Shown: positions 44,893 through 52,822 of the stretch, piece after piece | Position numbering within the stretch: position 1 is the first letter of the stretch | Layout of the letters: each line of letters starts with the position of its first letter | Assembly (NCBI RefSeq): GCF_000012865.1 | Contig: NC_007503.1 | Span: 1,648,001 to 1,712,000, forward strand | Direction: 5' to 3' | DNA length: 64,000 bases | Source: Carboxydothermus hydrogenoformans Z-2901 | Lineage (GTDB): Bacteria; Bacillota; Z-2901; Carboxydothermales; Carboxydothermaceae | Program-made: the position numbers and the translations under genes | The notes under the pieces: generated by a model | What the model was told of the DNA's origin: nothing | The model's input: only the letters and a program-made list of their open reading frames with translations | Database searches by the model: none

Positions 44893-45930
44893 TTATTTCA
44901 AAGTTATTTTAAATAAATTTTTATAACTAAAAATATAGAGATTATTGGGATTTTCGCTGTCGAAAATAATTTCTTCCAAAATTCGCTCACTGTGTTCTAA
45001 CGATGCTACAATCTTGGCTTTATTCTCATAAATTTGATATAAACTAATTTCATAATGTGATTTGTTTATTTCCTTTAAAGTTAACACAAAAATTTTTTTA
45101 GTATCATCTCTTCCAATAATACCCAAAATTTCTTCTTCTTGATGTATTGCAGGAAGTTTTACTTCTTCAATTTTTCCTTCTCTCAAGCGATATAAACCTC
45201 TACCATCGATAAAATAAAGATTTTTTAAATCTACTGGATCAAAAGCAATGCCCCGGGGCTCACCATCTAAAAAAACATTTTGCCAATGTTTCCCTCCATC
45301 TAAGCTTTCCCAAAGCCCATTACGTGCTGTAATATAAATTTGTTTTTCGTTTAGGGGATTAATAAATAATTGGGTAGCATAAAAAATTTCCTGCACAGAA
45401 AATTTGAAATTCCAATGTTCTCCACCGTCTCGGCTAATATAAACTTTAACCCCTATAGGCTCTTTATTTTGAATAAGATAATAAGTATCAGGGCTTTTGG
45501 GGTCAAAAATTATTTTTTCAACTTTGCCTTGAAAAATTTTATGCCATTTTCCCCCATCTTTACTTTTATAAACTCCTTGTTCTCCGGTGTAAGAAATAAA
45601 ATAAATCTCCTTGTTATTTTTTGGGTTAATAAAAAACTGACCAAATTGATTTGGAAATTGTACCACCAAGTTATAATTCTTTAAATCCTTACTTTCGTAA
45701 AGGGATATGAACTTTTTCGGGTAATCCTGCCCTTGCTGTGCAAAAACCGTAGTTCCTCCTATCCAAAGAGGACGAAAAAACCCTTCAGGTAAAGGATATT
45801 GAGTTATCTTTACCTGAAAATTATCAATACGGAATAAGTTTTTCTTGTTTCGCTCCACATTCGGCCAACAACCACTTAAAATAATGGTAATTATAAAAAA
45901 AATCATCGTTTTCTTTAAAATTGACCACAT
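44893..45930 (-). CDS. Lipoprotein with BNR/Asp-box repeats
   Basis: 345 residues. Lipobox ILSGC (Cys ~21). Three Asp-box repeats (SKDGGKW, SRDGGEHW, SLDGGKHW) indicate a sialidase/Vps10-like beta-propeller. Asp boxes are structural; no sialidase active-site Arg triad can be claimed. ATG 45930 after AAAGGGG. Next to two other propeller-like exported proteins. Confidence 0.82.
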   Translation of the reverse strand: MWSILKKTMIFFIITIILSGCWPNVERNKKNLFRIDNFQVKITQYPLPEGFFRPLWIGGTTVFAQQGQDYPKKFISLYESKDLKNYNLVVQFPNQFGQFFINPKNNKEIYFISYTGEQGVYKSKDGGKWHKIFQGKVEKIIFDPKSPDTYYLIQNKEPIGVKVYISRDGGEHWNFKFSVQEIFYATQLFINPLNEKQIYITARNGLWESLDGGKHWQNVFLDGEPRGIAFDPVDLKNLYFIDGRGLYRLREGKIEEVKLPAIHQEEEILGIIGRDDTKKIFVLTLKEINKSHYEISLYQIYENKAKIVASLEHSERILEEIIFDSENPNNLYIFSYKNLFKITLK

Positions 45931-45999
45931 TTATATTTACCCCTTTACGGCATTCGCACCTGTTCTTACTGCTGCTGGTGCTGTTTACTTTAATTAATT

Positions 46000-47106
46000 C
46001 TACTTTTCAATATATAAAATAGAATCTCCATATCTTATTCCGAATTTTCCCTTATGTCCTTTATCTAAGACAAAAGGTTTTGAATCCATCGAGGTCATTT
46101 GCAAAAGCTTTGCCAACCTATTTGTCTTAATATTATAAATGAAGGCATTATGACTTGTTGAATCAATAAGGAGAATTCTGTCCCCTTGGATTTTATATGA
46201 AAAAAGATTTTTTACATATTTCGAAAAATCAATTTTATAAAATTTCCCATTCTTTTTATTAAGTATGAATAGCTCCTGATTAAAATATTTCCCTCTAAAT
46301 ATCACAAATTGTTGATTTCCCTCTACGCTAAAGGGTTCAAATTCCTCCGGTATTTTTATCGATAATGTATCTTTTTTATTACCTAAGCCCTCACTATGGA
46401 GATAAATATTACCGGCAGCATCTTTTTGAAGATAGGTTAAGTAATCTTCATTAATAATTGCCCGCAAATACGTATGTGGTATATAAATGTTGTTCCTTTC
46501 TTCCGTTGTATTATCATTGAAGTTATAAATCTTTAGTATTAATCCAGAAGTGTTTCTCTTATCTGGTTCAAACCATGTTAACAAATTATTATTAGCTTCA
46601 ATAAGTAATGGAGCAAAATTTATTTCGTAAATTTTTTCAAACTGTTTTTTGGTCAGGTCATACTTTATTATTCTGGTATAATTACCCTCTTCTTCCCAAA
46701 ATAAATAGTTTCCTGAAACCGAGAGTTCCGCAAGACCATGTAGCCCTTCCTTAGTTTCATACAAAACATTATATTGATGATTTTTTAAATTATAGTTAAT
46801 AACTTGTGTTTTTTTTACTTCACCAAAATTTCCATAGAAATCTACGGATACATAAACATTGTCACCATCAAAACAGTAATCTCCCATCGATGTATTGTTA
46901 GGCAGGTTAAGATCATTCAACGTTATCTTATTAAAATGATCAAGGACTGTACCTTTAGATAATTTTGGAGTTACCAAAATGAGATCATTCAGATTAAATT
47001 CGTATTTTCCATCTACATTTTTTGTTTTATGATTAGATAGCAATATAAAGAAAAAAAAGAACAATATTATTATACTGGTAAAAACAATTATAAGTTTTTT
47101 CGTCAT
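46000..47106 (-). CDS. Membrane-anchored beta-propeller-like protein
   Basis: 368 residues. N-terminal anchor (KKLIIVFTSIIILFFFFFILL) followed by repeated strand motifs (VINYNLKNHQYNVLYETKEG, FWEEEG, LLTWFEPDK, FIYNIKTNRLAKLL) similar in style to the duplicated lipoprotein genes at 37965 and 48126. Probably a distant paralogue. Function unknown. Confidence 0.72.
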   Translation of the reverse strand: MTKKLIIVFTSIIILFFFFFILLSNHKTKNVDGKYEFNLNDLILVTPKLSKGTVLDHFNKITLNDLNLPNNTSMGDYCFDGDNVYVSVDFYGNFGEVKKTQVINYNLKNHQYNVLYETKEGLHGLAELSVSGNYLFWEEEGNYTRIIKYDLTKKQFEKIYEINFAPLLIEANNNLLTWFEPDKRNTSGLILKIYNFNDNTTEERNNIYIPHTYLRAIINEDYLTYLQKDAAGNIYLHSEGLGNKKDTLSIKIPEEFEPFSVEGNQQFVIFRGKYFNQELFILNKKNGKFYKIDFSKYVKNLFSYKIQGDRILLIDSTSHNAFIYNIKTNRLAKLLQMTSMDSKPFVLDKGHKGKFGIRYGDSILYIEK

Positions 47107-47294
47107 TTCTTTAATTCTCCTTTTTTATGTTATTTAACAAATTATCTTCTCTGAAATTGCCAAAAATTTTTCAAAGTAAAGCTGCATGCTGAGGTGGTTA
47201 GGTTAGCAGCTCAGGATGCTGGTTTCTAATCGTGCCCGGTAGCACTTATTCGGCCGGTTTTCTTTTTGGCATTATTACTTATAATTTAATTATA

Positions 47295-47816
47295 TTAATA
47301 TTTTTCAGCTTTAATCTTAAAGGTCTGGTCGTTTCCAGTAGCAATCATGGAAATAGTATAATAAAATTGTTCTTTTGTTTTTTCATTAATTATAGGAATA
47401 ATTATTCCTTTTATCTGGCCTTCCTCTTCTTTAAATGTTATCTGTAATGGTTCTTTAAATATAAAATAGGGTTTATCGGCAGCTACATCTATTGCATAAA
47501 TGCCTCTTTTGCCAACGTACGCAACATTTGATCTTTTCCCTGTCTTTTTATCTTCATAGAGTACTATCAAATCAAAATTTTTATCATTATCGAAATCAAT
47601 TATTTTAGTATATAATATATTGCTATCTGGCCAAAAAGATTTAAAATCGCTTAAATATTTTTCTTCAAGTTTTCCATAATCTATGGCTAATACTGTTTGT
47701 TTTTGCTTATTTACAATTTCATTGTATGAAGGTTCTTTTTTAATATTATCTTTACATCCTGTTAAGAATAGGATTAAAATAACAATAAAAATTAACTTTC
47801 CTCTCAATTTAATCAC
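47295..47816 (-). CDS. Lipoprotein with calcium-loop-like motif
   Basis: 173 residues. Lipobox FLTGC; mature part contains IIDFDNDKNFDLIVLY, an FG-GAP/EF-hand-like Asp-rich loop found in secreted proteins, then beta strands. Follows a small membrane ORF by 15 bases. Function unknown. Confidence 0.7.
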   Translation of the reverse strand: MIKLRGKLIFIVILILFLTGCKDNIKKEPSYNEIVNKQKQTVLAIDYGKLEEKYLSDFKSFWPDSNILYTKIIDFDNDKNFDLIVLYEDKKTGKRSNVAYVGKRGIYAIDVAADKPYFIFKEPLQITFKEEEGQIKGIIIPIINEKTKEQFYYTISMIATGNDQTFKIKAEKY

Positions 47817-47831
47817 CTCAAAATACGGCTT

Positions 47832-47984
47832 CTATTTGTTAAATATATTAAGAATTAGATAATATCGTGGGAAAAATAATGCAACCTTTACACTTTCATC
47901 AAATCGGTATTTAATAATTAAGATACTTATAAGAAGTAAGGTTATTAAAATTAATAGTAGACCATGGCTTTTATTTAATTTCAT
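47832..47984 (-). CDS. 50-residue single-TM protein
   Basis: ATG at 47984 preceded by AGTGGTGAAATA. One membrane helix (LLLILITLLLISILIIK) with basic and aromatic tails. Lies just upstream of the lipoprotein gene at 47816, probably the same operon. Shorter than usual gene-calling limits. Confidence 0.5.
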   Translation of the reverse strand: MKLNKSHGLLLILITLLLISILIIKYRFDESVKVALFFPRYYLILNIFNK

Positions 47985-48125
47985 TATTTCACCACTATTT
48001 TAATTTTTTATGCTATGTTTTGAAACAATTAATCTGCATACCCATCGGATGATTGGATAGAATAGAAAAATTTATCCGAACCAAAATTAATTTTTTGTAT
48101 AAATCCATGCTACTTATCAGACGGC

Positions 48126-49240
48126 TTAACCCTTTGATTTTATTTTTTCTAAATCAATAATATATATGGTTGTAGTCAGATCTATCTCATCAAATGTTGC
48201 CACAAGCTTACCATTACATTCAATAATTGAATCAACTCTTATTTCAAGCGGTATCCATTCCAGTTTATCCATAGAATACAATTCTAAATCACTTTGACTG
48301 TCCATTACCAGTATATATTTTTTCCCTATCCTAAACCTGGTTATGTGACCCGTAATATTTGTGTATGTATTATTTTTAATATCATACTCTTCAAATTTAT
48401 GAGAAGTCCAGTCTCTAATGTTATTAAAATTTAGGGAATAAATTTTATTCCCGGCAAATTCCGCATATCCCGGGTATAAATATTTCGACTCATAGGTTTT
48501 TATCTTGTTTGTTTTTAAATCATAAAACTTATAATATCCTTTACCATCGTACGAGTCCGTCCAAAGTATTTTGTTGTCATTAATGTAAATAAAATTGTTA
48601 TATAAACCAAGTTGTCTAATTTTACTAACAACCTTTGTTTTGTGGTTATTTAAATTATATAACACTACTTTTCCGTTAAAATACTTGCCATCGTAACGGG
48701 TGGGTTCAACCCAGGCAATAAAATCCTCATACAAAAATGGTGAAATTGGGGTAAGTCCCTTAAAGGCCAATTTTGCAATTAATTTTATTTTTCCTGTTTT
48801 TAAATCCTTTGCGTAAATTCGGTGAAGTAACCCGTCTGCAGTTGAGTCGGTCCAGATAAGCCAGTTGTCATTAATCATAAGATTTTGCACCGAAGGATCA
48901 TCAAACTCCGAGGTAAATATTTTTTCCGTTTGCTTGGTTTGTAAATTATATTTAATGATATTTTTTGCAAATTCTGTATTATCACTTACACACATATACA
49001 AATCATTACCCACTAAAACTACATCTCCGATTCTTCCAAAAGGAGGTTTTAGTGATATAATCGCATCAGCATAAGGATTTTTGTTTTCTTCTATGGTTTC
49101 GTTGTCTTCTATATTAGATTCTCCTGTTGCCTCATTAGATGGAGGATTTTGGTTCACCACTTCGTTTTGAGAGCATCCGCTCCCTAAAAAGAAAATATAA
49201 TTAATAGAAAAACTACTATTATTAGAAATCTTTTTTTCAA
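48126..49240 (-). CDS. Beta-propeller-like lipoprotein, copy 2, with frameshifted signal peptide
   Basis: Differs from copy 1 (37965-39079) at only a few residues, for example a Val/Ala near residue 145, GTI versus SKI, and E versus G near residue 214. The TTG start (49240), ribosome site and the short T5 run (49186-49190) that puts the signal out of frame are identical. Identity extends upstream to about 49316 and then stops abruptly. Confidence 0.7.
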
Positions 49241-49440
49241 ATTTATCCACCCCAAAAATTTATAACATCGCTTGACGTGCAATTGATTGAGCCCAAGCTT
49301 TTGAGCTGTTAAAACCAGGGTTTTGCATAACTAATTATCTCCTTAGTGGTAACATTTACCGCATAAAAAACTTAAACATTTTTAAACTTTAGAATATCAA
49401 GGAAGGTCTCCAATATTTGTGGGTTAACACATCTCTTTCT

Positions 49441-49938
49441 TCATGCATCCCTTAGAACTTTTGTTATAAACCATTTATCACCTATTTTTTTGAAACAAAT
49501 ATGCTCATAATATATTGTTGAAGTTGGAGCACCAGGTGCAATAGAAGCCACGGCTACTATAATCTCTTTCTCTTCTTTTATATTGCTTTTTTGGAATTTA
49601 AAAGAAACTATTTTTTCAAATTTATGTTCCTTAAAAAGCTTCAGTTCTCCACTTATAACTTCTTTATAAGCATTTTCTTTAGTAATTTTAAGTAAGGTCT
49701 TTTCATCACCTTTATACTTAGCCAATATATATTTTGTCGCCAACTCTTTTAAGTTTTTTTCTAAGTCACTTAATTCTGGACTTTCCGATTTATCAGCTTT
49801 ATATACTTTGTTTTTAACCGTTCTATTACGGGTAACCGTCTTTTTTGTAGTATTTTCGGTTTCAGTACAACCGGTAATAAGGCTTAGTAAAATTAATGCT
49901 ACAAAGAAATAATATGCTCTTTTTTCAATAACCCACAT
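49441..49938 (-). CDS. Small lipoprotein
   Basis: 165 residues. Lipobox LITGC (Cys ~24), a Thr/Lys-rich linker, then a mixed domain with repeated strands ending in YYEHICFKKIGDKWFITKVL, reminiscent of NTF2-like/DUF4878 lipoproteins. It is present only in the second duplicate block; copy 1 lacks the ~650 bp that hold it. Confidence 0.7.
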   Translation of the reverse strand: MWVIEKRAYYFFVALILLSLITGCTETENTTKKTVTRNRTVKNKVYKADKSESPELSDLEKNLKELATKYILAKYKGDEKTLLKITKENAYKEVISGELKLFKEHKFEKIVSFKFQKSNIKEEKEIIVAVASIAPGAPTSTIYYEHICFKKIGDKWFITKVLRDA

Positions 49939-50074
49939 TTTTATTCCACTCCCCCAATAAACTTCCCCTGAATCCTTCGTTCTACCTGCTCTGGAGATGA
50001 AATATAAGAAATGCTCACTTTAATGGACTCAAACCTAAAATTATTTGGAATATTTTTGAAAATTTTTGTTTAAT

Positions 50075-50097
50075 ACCACTAAAATTCTGGTATAATA
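50075..50097 (+). promoter_or_regulatory. Promoter with inverted repeat for MNT gene, copy 2
   Basis: Same TACCA-N9-TGGTA and overlapping TATAAT as at 39269-39291. Confidence 0.5.
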
Positions 50098-50147
50098 AAA
50101 AGGAAATCTGGTGGTTTATTCTTTCACTTTAATTACAGGTGATTTAG

Positions 50148-50573
50148 ATGAAAAGGAATTTGAATGATATTAAAGGGCAAATTGAAGAATTAAAAAAATA
50201 CTGTGAACAAAATAAAAACATTTTAGCACTATATATATTTGGATCTTATGGCACCGAGCTTGAACGTATTACCAGCGATATTGATTTAGCAATGTTATTC
50301 AGAAATAGCCCTTCACTTTTTGAAGAACTCGAGATTGAATCTGACATCAGCCAGATTTTTGGACGGGATAACATTGATCTTGTCAACTTAAACAAAGCCC
50401 CATTAGATATTTGTCATCAAGTATTATATACAGGAGACCTTTTATATTGTACTGATGAAATAGCCCTTGCAGATTTTAAGGAGAAAGTTTTTAATGCCTA
50501 CGGAGATTATGGAATTACATTAAAAAAATTTTATGATGATTATATGAAAGGATTGAGAGATAAATATGCCTGA
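50148..50573 (+). CDS. MNT-domain nucleotidyltransferase antitoxin, copy 2
   Basis: 141 residues, differing from copy 1 at two positions seen (SDIDL versus SDIDF; NKAPL versus NKTPL). Signature GS-x10-DxD intact. Retained in frame in both modules although its toxin partner is broken in both. Confidence 0.88.
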   Translation: MKRNLNDIKGQIEELKKYCEQNKNILALYIFGSYGTELERITSDIDLAMLFRNSPSLFEELEIESDISQIFGRDNIDLVNLNKAPLDICHQVLYTGDLLYCTDEIALADFKEKVFNAYGDYGITLKKFYDDYMKGLRDKYA

Positions 50574-50839
50574 AATTGATAAAAAAAGGGTTCTTGATAA
50601 AATCCGAGTAATTGAAAACAGCTTATCCAAATTAAAAACCCTTGCTCAGCTCCCGGTAAATGAATTTATATCTAAAGGTGGAATATGACGCTAACATATA
50701 TAAGTTAATGGCTAAATTTCGAAATCGCATAGTTCATTTCTATGATGAAGTTGATGACATCGAAGTTTACAGAATCTTACAAAACAATCTTGGAGATTTT
50801 GATTCATTTATCCGGCAGATAAACAAATTGATAAATTAA
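50566..50839 (+). pseudogene. HepT (HEPN) toxin gene, internally deleted, copy 2
   Basis: Same structure as copy 1: an N-terminal piece, TGA after SKGGI, then a frame-changed C-terminal piece with RNRIVHFYDEVDD. The deletion junction is identical, with small drift near the 3' end. Confidence 0.8.
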
Positions 50840-50842
50840 TTT

Positions 50843-50942
50843 TCATCCCCGGAAGCCCACGGTTTTGTCCACCTCCACCTCTACTTTTTCGTCATTAATG
50901 CCGTTTAAAGTAACCGTATTTACTTTAGAATCGTTTATTTTC
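50843..50942 (-). pseudogene. Truncated 5' end of a comM/yifB-like gene, copy 2
   Basis: Minus-strand reading SKVNTVTLNGINDEKVEVEV, then D and a short tail to TGA, parallels the ComM N-terminus (..NGI..VEVEVDI..G). The start codon position has ACG in place of the ATG of copy 1. The frame stays open upstream to an ATG at 50974 (43 codons), which could be an accidental small ORF. Confidence 0.55.
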
Positions 50943-51087
50943 TTCTTTTGCCATTTTTGTTTCTTATTCGGCATATTTACCAAGCAGGAAAAAAGGATTC
51001 GCCTAGTAAAGCAATCAGAGACAGCTAAAAACGTCACCAACTAATGTAAACTAAATATAGTTATTTAGCATTAGCAGTAACCCATTA

Positions 51088-51594
51088 TTATTCAAATAAA
51101 CTTTCTGCCACTTTAGTTAAATCGTCAACCGATATATTTAGTCCTCCCACAAGGTAGTAGCAATTATCTTTCCAGAACATGATTTTTACTGGTTCTCCTT
51201 CACTTTCATAAAGCAACCAAGCATCAGTTCCTGCAATCTTTATTTTTTTTGCATCGTTAATTTCATTTGGCTTTGTATTTCCGTTATCATTTGATTGTAT
51301 AATTACCAAAAATCTCCTTTCATTTTTTATATCTTGCCACCCTTGAATTACTGCTTTAAGAGCACCAACATTTTCAACCGTTTTTTTCTTGAAAACAAGT
51401 CCTCTGGGTAAATATTTAGGTATTTTTAAATTGTACGGTAAAGACACTTCATTATTATTAGAATTTATACTAGAATAATTACTATTTAATCTTGCACTAA
51501 CTTTATTATTATTTTCAGCTAAAGCATAAAGATAACCTGAAAAGATTAATATCAGTATAAAACTTATTAAAAACCACATTTTAAGATATTTCAT
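51088..51594 (-). CDS. Exported DUF4367-like protein
   Basis: 168 residues from ATG 51594 (GGAAGGTG upstream; GTG 51606 overlaps it). Signal peptide (YLKMWFLISFILILIFSGYLYALA), Asn/Ser-rich linker, then a domain with IPKYLPRGLVF and a C-terminal VGGLNISVDDLTKVAESL, the pattern of DUF4367 domains found on anti-sigma and sporulation-linked lipoproteins. Follows the peptidoglycan-binding protein gene. Confidence 0.75.
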   Translation of the reverse strand: MKYLKMWFLISFILILIFSGYLYALAENNNKVSARLNSNYSSINSNNNEVSLPYNLKIPKYLPRGLVFKKKTVENVGALKAVIQGWQDIKNERRFLVIIQSNDNGNTKPNEINDAKKIKIAGTDAWLLYESEGEPVKIMFWKDNCYYLVGGLNISVDDLTKVAESLFE

Positions 51595-51612
51595 AGTATT
51601 ACGCACCTTCCT

Positions 51613-52119
51613 TTATAAACAAATAACCGTTAATTTTTCAAAGTCATGATCTACATGCCAGTAATCATTTTGATTTGTTAAACTACAATCAATGTACCAC
51701 CCTGAACAAGCATCCCTAAAGTACTTTGCAGGATACTGATCAGAAAAACTATAAATAAAGGCATAGAATTGTCCTGAACCACCATTGGTTCCAAGATAAA
51801 ATCTATAGTCTTGAAATTCTCCCCACGTAACTTTTCCAACAATTCCATCAACTTGAATTTTTTCACTACGTTGAAAATCTTCTATACCTTTTTGGGTTAA
51901 AGAACCATAATATCCATCAACACTACTATATCCATATGGTGTATCTTTTAACATCCGTTGGATTGCAAGAACATACCCACCAGAAGTTACATATCCGTAA
52001 CCTACATAGTCATTATTATACCAATTGTCTTGCATTGGATGTGCTAAAACTATTTCAGGTAGAGAAATTACGAAAATAGTCATTATTATAGCTGTCATAA
52101 TTTTCTTTCCTATTTTCAT
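51613..52119 (-). CDS. Secreted peptidoglycan-binding-domain protein
   Basis: 168 residues. Signal peptide (KIMTAIIMTIFVISLPEIVLA) and one PG_binding_1 domain (VLAIQRMLKDTPYGYSSVDG, YYGSLTQKGIEDFQRSEK, QVDGIVGKVTWGEF), then ~60 residues without clear homology. Expected to bind the cell wall. Driven by promoter cassette R3 with a ~300-nt leader (52120-52410) where nothing else is seen. Confidence 0.82.
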   Translation of the reverse strand: MKIGKKIMTAIIMTIFVISLPEIVLAHPMQDNWYNNDYVGYGYVTSGGYVLAIQRMLKDTPYGYSSVDGYYGSLTQKGIEDFQRSEKIQVDGIVGKVTWGEFQDYRFYLGTNGGSGQFYAFIYSFSDQYPAKYFRDACSGWYIDCSLTNQNDYWHVDHDFEKLTVICL

Positions 52120-52410
52120 AATATCCCCCCTTTAAATGTACATTCAAGGATTTCATTAATTAAAAAGTAGGATAATCACTTAAAAGCACCTTTCAAGTGA
52201 TTTAATGTAGCGATGAGTATCCCAGAGTACCACATCTTCAAAAATTATTTTGCTTTCAGTCGTGTAACTTTTTACATTCTATTGGAGGTTTTTATATTTT
52301 ACCAACCATTATTTTTTAGTAAGCTTTTTGCGTAAATTTTCCTTTTCTTTAATCTATTAACTCATTAATTTACTACCTTTAATTATACCACCCCTTATTT
52401 CCCATTATCA

Positions 52411-52463
52411 GGAATGTATTCCCTTTTCTTACTATACTCACACATTTTTTTATTTTTTGTCAA
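52411..52463 (-). promoter_or_regulatory. Promoter cassette R3 with A/T-tract spacer and near-palindrome
   Basis: TTGACA (52463-52458), 21-bp spacer (A6 T A7 tract), TATAGT (52436-52431), GGAATACATTCC (52422-52411). The tract is interrupted by one T, unlike R1 and R2. Confidence 0.6.
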
Positions 52464-52589
52464 TATAATTTTTAAATTTTTTTGTCAATTAAGAAAAATC
52501 TCTTTCCTCTGCACTAACGGCTACTACTACCTTCGCCGTTCGGGACTTTTACCCGTGAGTCTGTACCCATGCCGAGCGCACACAAAAAA

Positions 52590-52700
52590 CCCACCCGGTT
52601 TACCGGATGGGCTTAAATCTCTACCAGTATGCAGTAAACAAAAAAGCTCCCACTTACGGGAGCTTTTACTTTCAATGGTCGGGCTGGCGGGATTTGAACC
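52590..52700. repeat. Right island boundary: 111-bp repeat shared with 37838-37948
   Basis: Covers the 3' 25 nt of the intact tRNA-Pro gene and its two downstream terminators (GCTCCCGTAAGTGGGAGC followed by TTTTTTG; CCCATCCGGTAAACCGGGTGGG followed by TTTTTTG). 109 of 111 bases match the left copy. Confidence 0.85.
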
Positions 52701-52752
52701 CACGGCCCCTACCACCCCAAGGTAGTGCGCTACCAAGCTGCGCCACAGCCCG
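52676..52752 (-). tRNA. tRNA-Pro(GGG)
   Basis: 77 nt including encoded CCA. Acceptor CGGGCTG pairs fully with CAGCCCG, discriminator A. D-loop GCGCAGCTTGGTAGCGC, anticodon stem CTACC/GGTAG with loop TTGGGGT (anticodon GGG), T-arm with GGTTCAAATCC. The 3' end is duplicated at the far side of the island. Confidence 0.95.
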
Positions 52753-52774
52753 ACATTCATCGGAGACATCTTAT

Positions 52775-52803
52775 ATTTTAAAGAGAAAACAGCTTCATGT
52801 CAA
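52775..52803 (-). promoter_or_regulatory. Sigma-A promoter for tRNA-Pro
   Basis: TTGACA (52803-52798), 17-bp spacer, TAAAAT (52780-52775), 22 bp before the mature tRNA 5' end. Confidence 0.75.
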
Positions 52804-52822
52804 GTACACAGAACCTTTTATC

